From CADEED01 sp020442965 (GTDB lineage Bacteria; Pseudomonadota; Gammaproteobacteria; Steroidobacterales; Steroidobacteraceae): a stretch of DNA of 64,000 nucleotides. The stretch lies in contig JAWLAH010000004.1 of the NCBI GenBank assembly GCA_041395525.1, positions 62,001 through 126,000 on the forward strand. Reading direction: 5' to 3'. Under the pieces are notes generated by a model. That model made no database searches and was not told the origin of the DNA. It saw nothing but the letters and a program-made list of their open reading frames with translations. The translations under genes and the position numbers were made by a program. Numbering within the stretch: the stretch's first letter is position 1; every line of letters begins with the position of its first letter. Below, in pieces: positions 56,525 to 64,000 of the stretch.

Positions 56525-59481
56525 CACACTGCCTTTGCGCGTTGCCAGGTATCGACGCCAGTCCACTTTTCAATCTGGATCAGTGTCGTATTGGGTTTAA
56601 TACTATGCGTCTGCTCGGTAATGCCCTTGCTCGGATTCAGCATGTTGACACAGCCGCCGAGATCGGTGGAGTTGCCAGGTTCGCCAACCGGCCGGTATTG
56701 TGCCGAGGCAGTGGATGCACTAACGACCCCCGGTCGAAGTCGCTCGGTGACATACGCCGCGCACACGACCGAGCCGCGATTGTTCCAGAGCCGAATGAGA
56801 TCGTCACTGCGGATGTTCCGGGCTTCAGCGTCCTCACGATTGATCCGCGCAACGAGATAATAGTGGCCATCGACCAGCACACGATGATCCTTGATGTCCT
56901 GGAGCGCGCTATCAGTGTCATCGCCCATCACGTGAAAGGGGTAACGCGAATGCGGCGTCAGCAGCTGCAAGGGATAGTCCGCCAGTTCTTTGTCCTTGCG
57001 CGGATCCTCGTAGCTCGCCATGTACTTGTTGAGTGGCGGACGACCGGGGTCGTCGATCCGCTTCAGGGTGTTTGCCACGAATTCGAACTTGCCGGACGGC
57101 GTTTGCAAACCTTCGCCGTATTGACCGCCATAATCCGAGGGTAACGGATACGGCTCTGGCACGTCCTTGGGCCGACCCTCATAGAACCACCGATACGCGG
57201 TCGGAGCGCGCGTAGCCTGCGGCTCGGGCGGTACAACGAAATAGCCCTTTTCGAGGAACTTCTTCCACGTAATGTGCTGCGGCAGATCAGACGAATCGAA
57301 CACACGCTTGCACCAGTCGAGCTCGGTGTTGCCGCCTTCGGAATACATCGCACCCATCCCGAGGCGTTCCGTAATCGCCAGGAAGATGTCGTAGTCCGAC
57401 TTCGATTCGCCCATCGGTTCGATGACCTTGTGTTGCATCGAGATGACGCGGTGGTTGTTCATCGAGTACATATGGTGCACGTAGCCTGCGCCCACGTTGT
57501 ACCACTCGCTGATATCCCAGCGCTCGAACACGGTACAGGCCGGGAGAATGACATCGGAGTAGCGCGTCTCGCCTTCATTCCAGACCGACTGGTTCACCAC
57601 GAACGGCAGATTCTCGTGCTGATACATCTTCACCCAGCGATTCGATTCGACCATCGTGCCGAACGACGCACTGCCATACTTGTACATCATCTCGATCCTG
57701 GCGCAGCCCGGCGCCGGGTAGCCGATGCGCTGGAACTGGCCGTGCACCGACGCAACGTCAGTCAGGTAGCCGAACGCCTTGCCCTCCATGATCGCCTCGG
57801 GCAGGTAGATGCGAGGAATACTCTGTCGCACCGAACTCATCGTCACGATATGCGGCATACGCTGGTAGTTGTTAGCCGCATTGGCACTGTACTGCAGATC
57901 GCCCGACATGCTGCCTTCGGCATAGCCCGGAAAATAAAAGTTGAAATCGAGCGGCGCGCCGAACTGCAAGTTGCCGAAGTTCACGCCTGGCCGCCCCATG
58001 CCCTGCATCGCGCCCAGAATCGTCATCATGCGCGCCCATTGGATGCCCATTGGTCCGCGGCCCGCGCCGCCGATTCCGCCGCCCCAGGCGCCGGGTCCGA
58101 GATAGGTCTTCTTGCGGCCCCACTCTCGCGCCAGCGCCCGCACCTCGCGCGCCGGTACGCCGGTTTCACTTTCCTGCCACTCCGGCGTCTTGGGCGTCCC
58201 ATCCGATTTGCCCAAAACGTAATCGCGCCATTCTTCAAAGCCCTCGGTGCGTTTCTCCACGAAGTCTTTGTCGTAGAGTCCCTCCGTGATCCACACGAAA
58301 CAGAGCGCCTGAGCCAGCGCCGCATCGGTACCGGGCTTTGGCGCGATCCACTTGCCGCCCAGATGTGCGGCCGTGTGATTGAGATACGGGTCGATATGCA
58401 CCATCTTGATACCGAGCTCTTTGGCCCAGTTGCGGCGCACCGTGCCGTCGAAACCGTAAGTCGCGTCCGGATCGCTCGACCAGAACACGATCATCTCGGC
58501 TTCTTTCAGGCAATCCTCGACCGTGCCATAGAACTCGGCCGTCCCGAGCCGCATGCTGTTGCCCCAGTGGTGCATGGCACCCCAGAACCAGCCTTCCCAG
58601 CTATCGGGATTGTGGTGCAGCTTACTAACACCAATCAGATTCCAGAATCGATTGAACGCGCTCAGATAATGGCCGAGATTGCCCCACTGATGGTGTGAGC
58701 CGTTAGCCACCAACACCGCACCGGGGCCCTTCGCCTTGGCGCGCTTGATCTCCTTGACGACGATATCCAGCGCCTCGTCCCAGCTGATGCGCACAAACTC
58801 AGACTTGCCGCGATTTTGAATGTTGCGGTTGCCGTCGGGGTCGAAGTCGACGCGCTTCATCGGATAGAGCACGCGCTGATCGGAATACACCATCGACTTC
58901 TGCACCATGCCGTGTGGCGCCAGCGAGCTGCGTCGCGGCGGCGTCAGCGTCTTGCCGCGCGCCTCGATCGACCACGACGGTGCATCTTCGGCATCGAATT
59001 CGATCGGCGTGATGCGCACGATCTTGTCGTCTTTGACGTAGACGAATATCGGCCCGCCATTCGTGCCGTTGGTATAGCGCACGGTGCCGTCGGGCATCTG
59101 CGTGCCGCTCTTCCAACGGATCGTCTGCATCCGAGTGAGCGTGGCCATGAACCAGACCGCGAGCTCGTCCTTGCCTTCCAGCGTGACCTTGAAATTCTTG
59201 GCTGCGTCGATGCGCATCAACTGATCGAATGGCGGCGTCAGAAATTCTTCAGCGATCGCCTTGTTCTTGAAGCCGATGATGATGTCCGGCTGGTCGTGAA
59301 TGCCCTTGCTCGAACTAATGTCGCCGTTTTCGAGTTTGATCCATCGCCCTTCGGGCTGGTCCTTGACGCGGAACTGCGCCGTGAGGTTGCGCTCCTTGAG
59401 ACGCGCCGCGAATTCGGGGTACTGCGCCTTTGTGACGCGCAGTGCCTGCACCATCCCCCACAGTAAGAACGAAAAATTCAT
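56524..59481 (-). CDS. Molybdopterin oxidoreductase, pyrogallol hydroxytransferase-like, with an SCP2-like N-terminal domain
   Basis: Catalytic subunit of 985 residues, no Tat signal, so cytosolic. Residues about 1-120 look like an SCP2/sterol-carrier fold (FRVKDQPEGRWIKLENGD, DIIIGFKNKAIAEEF, KVTLEGKDELAVWF). The rest is a DMSO-reductase-family molybdopterin domain. Its active-site pattern fits Pelobacter transhydroxylase: SHH at 262-264 and NPDSWEG with Asp293-Ser294, 30-31 residues apart, the same spacing as its His144 and Asp174-Ser175. Thus Ser is the likely Mo ligand. Tyr in FYFPGY (516/520) is the candidate for Tyr404. ATG 59481 has GGAG at spacing 8. The substrate is unknown; the extra domain hints at a hydrophobic one. 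Confidence 0.85.
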   Translation of the reverse strand: MNFSFLLWGMVQALRVTKAQYPEFAARLKERNLTAQFRVKDQPEGRWIKLENGDISSSKGIHDQPDIIIGFKNKAIAEEFLTPPFDQLMRIDAAKNFKVTLEGKDELAVWFMATLTRMQTIRWKSGTQMPDGTVRYTNGTNGGPIFVYVKDDKIVRITPIEFDAEDAPSWSIEARGKTLTPPRRSSLAPHGMVQKSMVYSDQRVLYPMKRVDFDPDGNRNIQNRGKSEFVRISWDEALDIVVKEIKRAKAKGPGAVLVANGSHHQWGNLGHYLSAFNRFWNLIGVSKLHHNPDSWEGWFWGAMHHWGNSMRLGTAEFYGTVEDCLKEAEMIVFWSSDPDATYGFDGTVRRNWAKELGIKMVHIDPYLNHTAAHLGGKWIAPKPGTDAALAQALCFVWITEGLYDKDFVEKRTEGFEEWRDYVLGKSDGTPKTPEWQESETGVPAREVRALAREWGRKKTYLGPGAWGGGIGGAGRGPMGIQWARMMTILGAMQGMGRPGVNFGNLQFGAPLDFNFYFPGYAEGSMSGDLQYSANAANNYQRMPHIVTMSSVRQSIPRIYLPEAIMEGKAFGYLTDVASVHGQFQRIGYPAPGCARIEMMYKYGSASFGTMVESNRWVKMYQHENLPFVVNQSVWNEGETRYSDVILPACTVFERWDISEWYNVGAGYVHHMYSMNNHRVISMQHKVIEPMGESKSDYDIFLAITERLGMGAMYSEGGNTELDWCKRVFDSSDLPQHITWKKFLEKGYFVVPPEPQATRAPTAYRWFYEGRPKDVPEPYPLPSDYGGQYGEGLQTPSGKFEFVANTLKRIDDPGRPPLNKYMASYEDPRKDKELADYPLQLLTPHSRYPFHVMGDDTDSALQDIKDHRVLVDGHYYLVARINREDAEARNIRSDDLIRLWNNRGSVVCAAYVTERLRPGVVSASTASAQYRPVGEPGNSTDLGGCVNMLNPSKGITEQTHSIKPNTTLIQIEKWTGVDTWQRAKAV

Positions 59482-59540
59482 CTAAGCGTCTCCGGATGCG
59501 GACCGTTTGCCGATTGTAGGGCGTGCCTGGCGGATTGGGG

Positions 59541-59558
59541 CGCAGTAGATATACTGCG
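59541..59558. promoter_or_regulatory. 18-bp inverted repeat upstream of the molybdenum enzyme
   Basis: CGCAGTA-GATA-TACTGCG is a perfect 7+4+7 inverted repeat, 60 bp upstream of the large subunit start, in the 206 bp gap after the alpha/beta hydrolase gene. It looks like a regulator binding site. No regulator gene lies in this cluster, so the protein that binds it is unknown. Confidence 0.4.
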
Positions 59559-59687
59559 TTCTACAGGTAGCCGCGACCAGCCGCCAAATCGACCCGCAAT
59601 GGCCTGTTGTTCTTATTGTCGCATAGGACATCAGGCGTGACGGCCGTTGATCGTGCCGCCCGCCATTTCTCGACCCGCGACATTGGT

Positions 59688-60623
59688 CTAGTTCTTGAGG
59701 ACTTGGCCTCGCCATGTCGAATACAGGTTAGCCCAACGAACCGGATCAGCCACCAGTTCGAATACATCGCCGTCCGAGAACTCGACATACTTGAAGTCGG
59801 GACGCGCAGCTGCCAACCGCTTGTCCATTTTGTTGACCGGTTCGCCGGTGTCCGATAGCAGGAGCACTGGAACCTTGATCTTCGGGATATCCAGCATCAT
59901 GTCGTAGTGGTAGGCCGCCCAGTGACCGATATCAGGGCCTTGCATGTAACTCGTGATCGCAAACCAAGTTTGCGCGTCGAGGATAGCTTGCCGATTCGTC
60001 TTGTTGATCCGATGAAAGGACTGCGTCAAATGGGAACCGTCCAGCAAAGGCGTGCGGGGCTTTCTGTTTGGATTGGCCAAATAGACGCTCGCTTCCTCGC
60101 GCGTCATCGCTGCAGCACCGTGCATTACCAGCGCCAGGACACGATCGCCGTGGTTGGCGGTAAAGGACGCCGCGATATGGGCGCCCGTGTGGTGGCCACC
60201 GATCACCACTTTGCTCAACCGCAAAGCGTCTAGCAGCGCCAGCAGGTTATCGGCATAGTCCTTGATTGACGGCTGCTTGCTGGGTGGATCCGACAGACCG
60301 TACCCGGGGGTGTCGACGGTGATGCAGCGAATGCCCATCTGCGCGAGCGCGTTCTGTACGCCCGCCCATTCAATCATCGACATCGGTGACTGGTGCAGCA
60401 GGATGAGTGGGTGCTGGTCGTCGCGCGGCCCGATATCCCGGTAGTGCAATTGACCCATAGGCGCGGCGATATAGCCCTTGCCGCCTTTGAGGGCGCCAAA
60501 ACCCTTCCAGTCGTCGACAGAAACACCACGGCCAAGTTCATCGGCCACGATCGATTCGGAGTGGCACGTGACCATGCCGATCACGACGGCCGCTATAGTC
60601 CGAACGAAGATGTGGTTCGCCAT
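59688..60623 (-). CDS. Exported alpha/beta hydrolase with His in the nucleophile elbow
   Basis: Alpha/beta-fold protein of 311 residues with an N-terminal hydrophobic segment that may be a signal peptide (FVRTIAAVVIGMVTCHS). PLILLHQSPMSMIEW, VDTPGYGLSDPP and a C-terminal His/Asp region are recognisable. At the nucleophile elbow, where most members read G-x-S-x-G, this protein reads GGHHTGAH with His145 at the Ser place. This suggests a different mechanism or a non-hydrolytic role. The ATG at 60623 has GGAG upstream. It precedes the molybdenum enzyme genes on the same strand by 206 bp and may act on the same compound. Confidence 0.75.
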   Translation of the reverse strand: MANHIFVRTIAAVVIGMVTCHSESIVADELGRGVSVDDWKGFGALKGGKGYIAAPMGQLHYRDIGPRDDQHPLILLHQSPMSMIEWAGVQNALAQMGIRCITVDTPGYGLSDPPSKQPSIKDYADNLLALLDALRLSKVVIGGHHTGAHIAASFTANHGDRVLALVMHGAAAMTREEASVYLANPNRKPRTPLLDGSHLTQSFHRINKTNRQAILDAQTWFAITSYMQGPDIGHWAAYHYDMMLDIPKIKVPVLLLSDTGEPVNKMDKRLAAARPDFKYVEFSDGDVFELVADPVRWANLYSTWRGQVLKN

Positions 60624-60716
60624 GCAAAGTGCTCCTTTGAAATTGCAACTATCGAAAACGGCCGGCCCGCGTAGTTTGGTCTAGGTTTGCTGTCAGCTTA
60701 CGCTGCTCGGCGACGC

Positions 60717-60878
60717 TGTAGACCTTTTGTGCTTACCGACAGATGGGTTACACACTATTCCTGGCACACAGGTGACACTTTCCAGCATTTGCAGGAGACG
60801 CAAATGCCGTGGCAGGAGTGTTGCAACATGGACGAACGATTGCGTTTTGTAGCCCGTTTGCTCGAGGGCGAGAAGATG
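60717..60878 (+). mobile_element. IS481-family element, 5' remnant
   Basis: Positions 60717-60757 (TGTAGACCTTTTGTGCTTAC, then ACAGATGGGTTACAC) look like an IS481-type end. An ATG at 60804 with GGAGA upstream starts a 25-residue piece MPWQECCNMDERLRFVARLL, the conserved N-terminus of IS481 transposases, then LEGEKM. After GAGAAGATG at 60878 the expected helix-turn-helix is missing and unrelated sequence follows. The rest of a transposase of the same type is found 1.8 kb downstream on the same strand. Confidence 0.75.
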
Positions 60879-60884
60879 TTATTA

Positions 60885-61184
60885 CCCTCGATTCAGCCCG
60901 AAAAAAGGCGCGCACCTATCTCGGTCACGCGGCCGACAGCGAAGATCCACACGCCGCATCGGTGCTGGGTGCACACACAATTACCAGAATACCGGAACAG
61001 GTGCTGGATGCATTGGTAGACAATCTCATCCTCACCGGCTATATCAGCGATATTGGACAACAGGATCGCGCATCTGGCTGAATTGAAGTTAGCGGGTGTC
61101 TCTGCCGTGGTACTGGAGTTGCGCCAGCACGCTGAAGACCCAATAAGACTGATCGGTGAGCGAGTCATTCCGGCACTGCGTTGA
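60885..61184 (+). pseudogene. 3' remnant of an LLM-class flavin oxidoreductase gene
   Basis: Broken coding sequence. One frame reads ITRIPEQVLDALVDNLILTGY; after about 61060 the frame changes to HLAELKLAGVSAVVLELRQ and then DPIRLIGERVIPALR before TGA at 61182. This is the typical C-terminal half of luciferase-like oxidoreductases. The 5' part is missing and abuts the transposase fragment. It lies 26 bp before the aldehyde dehydrogenase. The assignment rests on pattern recognition. Confidence 0.5.
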
Positions 61185-61209
61185 GAGTCCTTCCGAGGAG
61201 TTGACAAAG

Positions 61210-62634
61210 ATGTCCAATCCCGTGCCTGAGATGAAGGCCCGCAATCCCAGAACCGGTAAATGCGACTATCGCTTCTCCCCGGCGACAAGTGCGGTTGTCG
61301 CCGCGACGGCCAATGATCTGCGGCGCAATCAACCTGAATGGCAAGCACTGGGCCTTGTTGCCAGGGCGGATGCAATGTGCCGCTTCGCAGATGCCATCCA
61401 ATCACGACGCGACGAATTGATCAGTGTGCTCGTAGCCGATACCGGGCGTCTCAGCCAATCAATGCTCGAGGTCGATGCGCTCGCACCGATGATCCGGCTC
61501 AACATTGGATTTGCGAAGACGCTGCTGGCAGACGGGCCACCGCAGGCCAGCTTCTTTCCAGGCGTTGTGGCGAGAGCGCAGCTTGTCCCCTTCCCCCTTG
61601 TGGGTGTCGTTTCGCCGTGGAATTTCCCGCTGCTGCTCGCCATGATCGATTCGATTCCGGCATTTTTGGCAGGCTGTGCTGTCCTCTTTAAGCCCAGTGA
61701 GGTGACTCCCCGGCATTCCGACGTATTGACCGCGTGCTTCACCGACGTCCCGGAGCTCAGAAGAGTAGCGGCTGTGGTCCGTGGTGCTGGGGATATTGGC
61801 AGCGCAGTGGTGGATGCAGTTGACGCCGTATGCTTTACCGGCAGCGTGCGCACTGGTCGGCTCGTCGCTGAGCAGGCGGCTGGCAGATTCATTCCGGCAT
61901 TTCTCGAAATGGGTGGCAAGGACCCGGCAATTGTCCTCGCGTCTGCCGATATTGATTACGCGTCAACCATCCTCCTGCGCGCGTCCGTCGCGGCGACCGG
62001 CCAAGCGTGCCAATCCGTGGAACGGATTTACGTTGCACGTTCAATTCATGACAAATTTGTCGAGATGATTGTCACCAAGGCGACGCACGTCGGGCTGAAC
62101 CGCGCTGATATCACTCGTGGCCAGCTGGGCCCGCTGATATTTGGCGCACAGGCCGACACAATTGTCGACCATGTTGCCGATGCCGTCCAAAAGGGAGCGA
62201 TCATTCGATGCGGAGGCAAGGTCGTCGAGGATGGCGGAATCTGGTATCCGGCGACGGTAATGACGAACGTCACGCATGCCATGAAGATCATGCGTGAGGA
62301 AACCTTCGGTCCCATCATGCCCATCATGCCTTTCGACACCGTTGAAGAGGCCATAGCCCTTGCCAACGACAGCCACTACGGCCTCAGTGCCAATGTGTTT
62401 GCAGGATCGGAAGCTGAAGCATTGGCGATCGCCCACCGCCTGAATGCTGGGGTCGTCAGCATCAATGAGGCGAGCCTGAGCAGCATGGTCTACGAATTCG
62501 AATCGGAACCGTTCGGATTGTCCGGCATGGGCCGTTCACGTACCGGCCCGGAAGCGATCCGGCGCTTCTTCCGGAAAAAGCTGATTCTGACCAGCGGCAG
62601 CGATAGCCCACGGGGAATTGATGGGCGCCGATGA
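61210..62634 (+). CDS. NAD(P)-dependent aldehyde dehydrogenase
   Basis: Aldehyde dehydrogenase of 474 residues, about the usual size. The Rossmann motifs are VGVVSPWNFPLLLA and FTGSVRTGR, the general base Glu233 lies in LEMGGKDPAIV and the catalytic Cys267 in TGQACQSVERIYV. The EETFGPIMPIMPF block and the C-terminal FGLSGMGRSRTGPEAIRRF are intact, so it is probably active. ATG 61210 has GAGGAG upstream; the frame from 61156 is not needed. It stands between two parts of an IS481-type transposase, next to a broken LLM gene, so it may have been moved here. Substrate unknown. Confidence 0.88.
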   Translation: MSNPVPEMKARNPRTGKCDYRFSPATSAVVAATANDLRRNQPEWQALGLVARADAMCRFADAIQSRRDELISVLVADTGRLSQSMLEVDALAPMIRLNIGFAKTLLADGPPQASFFPGVVARAQLVPFPLVGVVSPWNFPLLLAMIDSIPAFLAGCAVLFKPSEVTPRHSDVLTACFTDVPELRRVAAVVRGAGDIGSAVVDAVDAVCFTGSVRTGRLVAEQAAGRFIPAFLEMGGKDPAIVLASADIDYASTILLRASVAATGQACQSVERIYVARSIHDKFVEMIVTKATHVGLNRADITRGQLGPLIFGAQADTIVDHVADAVQKGAIIRCGGKVVEDGGIWYPATVMTNVTHAMKIMREETFGPIMPIMPFDTVEEAIALANDSHYGLSANVFAGSEAEALAIAHRLNAGVVSINEASLSSMVYEFESEPFGLSGMGRSRTGPEAIRRFFRKKLILTSGSDSPRGIDGRR

Positions 62635-62654
62635 TGCTTCCGTTTCATTGCTTG

Positions 62655-63233
62655 CTAACAGGATTGCAGCCTGCAAGGGCTCACTGATCGGTCCCGGCGT
62701 CGCTACCGGCAGGCGAATCGCTTGCCGTTTCAGATCGAGTCGCTGATCGTGACCGACTTCGCCAGCCGCGATCTGTTAGCGTGCGATGCGCTCGCAACGA
62801 CCAAAGCCGCCGACGCTATTGCCGTGTTTGAACGTGCCTTCCGGGACTGTGGCCTGCCGCGCGCCATCCGCAGTGACAACCGCACACCGTTCGCCCGCAA
62901 CATGCGATCAACATGTGCTAACCGGCTGAGTGGTATCGACCTTCGCCACGCCCCTATGACGGCTTGCCCGAACTCGACTATCCCTTGCACGATCGCACCG
63001 TCACCGTCACTCAACGTGGGCGACTCTGCTTCTGCAAACGGAAAATCAATCTCAGCGGCGCCTTCGCCGGACAGGACGTCGGCATTGGAGAAGTCGCCGA
63101 GAACATCTGGCTCATCAGCTTCATGCACTGCGACCTAAGCTTCGTCGATCACCAGACCGGGCGCGTCGAATGTGCGCCCAATCCCTTCGGTGCAAATGCG
63201 TTACCCATGTCTGCGGAACGGACCTTTGGAGAT
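62655..63233 (+). mobile_element. IS481-family transposase, decayed 3' part
   Basis: Two pieces of an integrase-core transposase in different frames. First, 62700-62930: VTDFASRDLLACDALATTKAA, FERAFRDCGLPRAIRSDNRTPFA, the rve (DDE) core of IS481. Then, from about 62950, LPELDYPLHDRTVTVTQRG, RKINLSGAFAGQDVG, EVAENIWLISFM and NPFGANALPM, the C-terminus. The part between is deleted and the reading frame is shifted. The end GTTACCCATGTCTGCGGAAC at 63200-63219 partly mirrors the left end. It stops next to the tRNA-Arg gene. Confidence 0.75.
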
Positions 63234-63310
63234 TGGCGCGCCCGGAGAGATTCGAACTCCCGACCAACTGGTTCGAAGCCAGCTACTCTATCCAACTGAG
63301 CTACGGGCGC
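63234..63310 (-). tRNA. tRNA-Arg (anticodon TCG)
   Basis: The minus strand folds into a full cloverleaf of 77 bases. The acceptor stem is GCGCCCG / CGGGCGC followed by GCCA-type end with CCA encoded. The D arm has AGCTCAGTTGGATAGAG, the anticodon arm GCTGG-CTTCGAA-CCAGT gives TCG, and the T arm contains GTTCGAATC. It reads CGA codons. The IS481 remnant ends directly at its 3' side, a common place for mobile DNA. Confidence 0.95.
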
Positions 63311-63324
63311 GCGGTGTGCCGAAC

Positions 63325-63819
63325 ATGAAATCGTACTGGTTTCCGATGGGATTTGCAGGGCATCGAGTGTCGAGCTGGGTTCTGGCGCTCGCCATACCAT
63401 TGGCCACGCTGTCGGGGTGCGCGAGCCTGAGCCCGACCGCGTGCGCACGCCACGCAATGGCGCCGGTCGACTTTGCGGGCATGTACGACAAGCAAGCGCA
63501 CTGCATCGCTTCGGGCCTGATCGACCAGCAGTGCGGCGCTCGCTATGCCCGCATGGCGGGCGTTGGCAAAGAATGGCTCGACGCATTCGGCGCAGGCGAT
63601 GCATCGCGCGGCGATTTGCGGGCCGACGCCGATGGCCGCGCGTGCGCGGCGCAGCTGAGGCAACCGAACGCAACTGCGCAATCCGGCGCAGAAACTCCCA
63701 CAAGCCCAGACGCGTTTCGCGCAGCTCTGGCGGTTTGTTGCGAGCAACGCTGGCCGGACAGTCGGCGTGACACTCCCAGACCGCCTGCGCCAGCCGCGCG
63801 GCGCGACGCCGCAGATTGA
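63325..63819 (+). CDS. Putative lipoprotein, function unknown
   Basis: Protein of about 164 residues. The ATG at 63325 follows the tRNA gene. A hydrophobic signal (VLALAIPLATLSGC) ends in a lipobox-like LSGC. The rest has six Cys and is rich in Ala, Asp, Arg, with DFAGMYDKQAHCIASGLIDQQCGARYARMAG as its only distinctive part (in pieces: MYDKQAHCIASG, CGARYARMAG). No domain is recognised. An antisense frame covers the same bases but lacks such a signal. The gene may be real or a remnant. Confidence 0.45.
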   Translation: MKSYWFPMGFAGHRVSSWVLALAIPLATLSGCASLSPTACARHAMAPVDFAGMYDKQAHCIASGLIDQQCGARYARMAGVGKEWLDAFGAGDASRGDLRADADGRACAAQLRQPNATAQSGAETPTSPDAFRAALAVCCEQRWPDSRRDTPRPPAPAARRDAAD

Positions 63820-63862
63820 CGCTGCACATTGACGCGATCGGCGCATCCGTCAAGATGCGCTG

Positions 63863-64000
63863 ATGTCCTGGCGTCTACTTGCACCTCGATACTGGCCAAC
63901 CTGGCTCGGGTTGGCGCTACTGCGCGTGCTGGAACCTTTGCCGCACAGCGTACACCTGGCCATGGGCCGTGGACTCGGTCGGCTCTTGCAACCCTTGCTA
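63863..64000 (+). CDS. lpxL: Lipid A lauroyl acyltransferase-type protein (5' part)
   Basis: From ATG 63863 the frame is open to the window edge (46 codons): MSWRLLAPRYWPTWLGLALL, then RVLEPLPHSVHLAMGRGLGRLL. This is the typical N-terminus of LpxL/HtrB-type acyltransferases, which add a secondary acyl chain to the lipid A precursor at the inner membrane. Only the start is visible, so the LpxL versus LpxM choice is open. Confidence 0.7.
   Translation, partial: MSWRLLAPRYWPTWLGLALLRVLEPLPHSVHLAMGRGLGRLLQPLL

Noticed and set aside
57274..58698. Open frame of 474 codons on the plus strand, antisense to the molybdenum enzyme
   Set aside because: It mirrors a clearly conserved gene and its product is a His/Arg/Val-rich sequence without any domain; it is a by-product of high GC content.
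63234..63310. Direct repeat of the tRNA-Arg 3' end as an att site for a genomic island
   Set aside because: I saw no second copy of the tRNA 3' end in the window, so island boundaries at this tRNA are not supported here.

Overview
The window is GC-rich, densely coded DNA from a Gram-negative bacterium. A lipid A acyltransferase start, a TonB-dependent receptor, a tripartite RND pump, RraB-like and ZapE proteins and a YbiT-type ABC-F protein together suggest a gammaproteobacterium with broad catabolism of fatty acids, branched-chain acids and aromatics. The species assignment is inference; no rRNA is present.

Layout. 1-9322: acyl-CoA catabolism. An icmF-like fused acyl-CoA mutase (minus strand, interrupted by an in-frame amber codon and running off the window) diverges from a TetR regulator, thiolase, HSD10-like dehydrogenase, ETF-ubiquinone oxidoreductase and acetoacetyl-CoA synthetase. 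9328-20803: zapE; the tyrosine-degradation pair hpd-maiA facing a MarR regulator across a perfect 42-bp palindrome; a giant NAD-glutamate dehydrogenase split by a +1 frameshift; a glycosyltransferase, gpmA, an rraB-like gene, an enoyl-CoA hydratase/isomerase and a 2Fe-2S ferredoxin. 20992-24888: a thiamine-salvage operon (TPP riboswitch, TonB receptor, YkoF-like protein, PnuC/PnuT transporter, kinase-like protein). 25005-38506: PhzF; a four-gene operon with a secreted propeller carrying a histone-H1-like tail; two SDRs; an orphan OppA-like protein; two MFS transporters; a tandem ABC ATPase, a metallo-beta-lactamase-fold hydrolase and a methyltransferase. 38633-48025: phosphoketolase, RND efflux operon (permease frameshifted) and a two-domain VOC protein. 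48073-53943: a six-gene minus-strand operon (flavin amine oxidase, a nitrilase homologue lacking the catalytic Cys and Lys, two SnoaL-like proteins, two paralogous membrane proteins) divergent from a LysR regulator. 54017-60623: ABC-F protein, then a molybdopterin enzyme pair resembling pyrogallol-phloroglucinol transhydroxylase, whose large subunit has an extra SCP2-like N-terminal domain, plus an exported alpha/beta hydrolase. 60717-63233: an aldehyde dehydrogenase gene and a broken LLM gene lying between two pieces of an IS481-type transposase, next to tRNA-Arg. 63325-64000: a putative lipoprotein and the start of an lpxL-type gene.

The strongest candidates for something undescribed are the SCP2-fused transhydroxylase-like enzyme, the amine oxidase/pseudo-nitrilase/SnoaL/membrane-pair operon, and the secreted propeller with an H1-like tail. 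Three long genes (icmF, glutamate dehydrogenase, RND permease) each carry a single-base lesion. That may be real decay or assembly error, and the sequence alone cannot decide.
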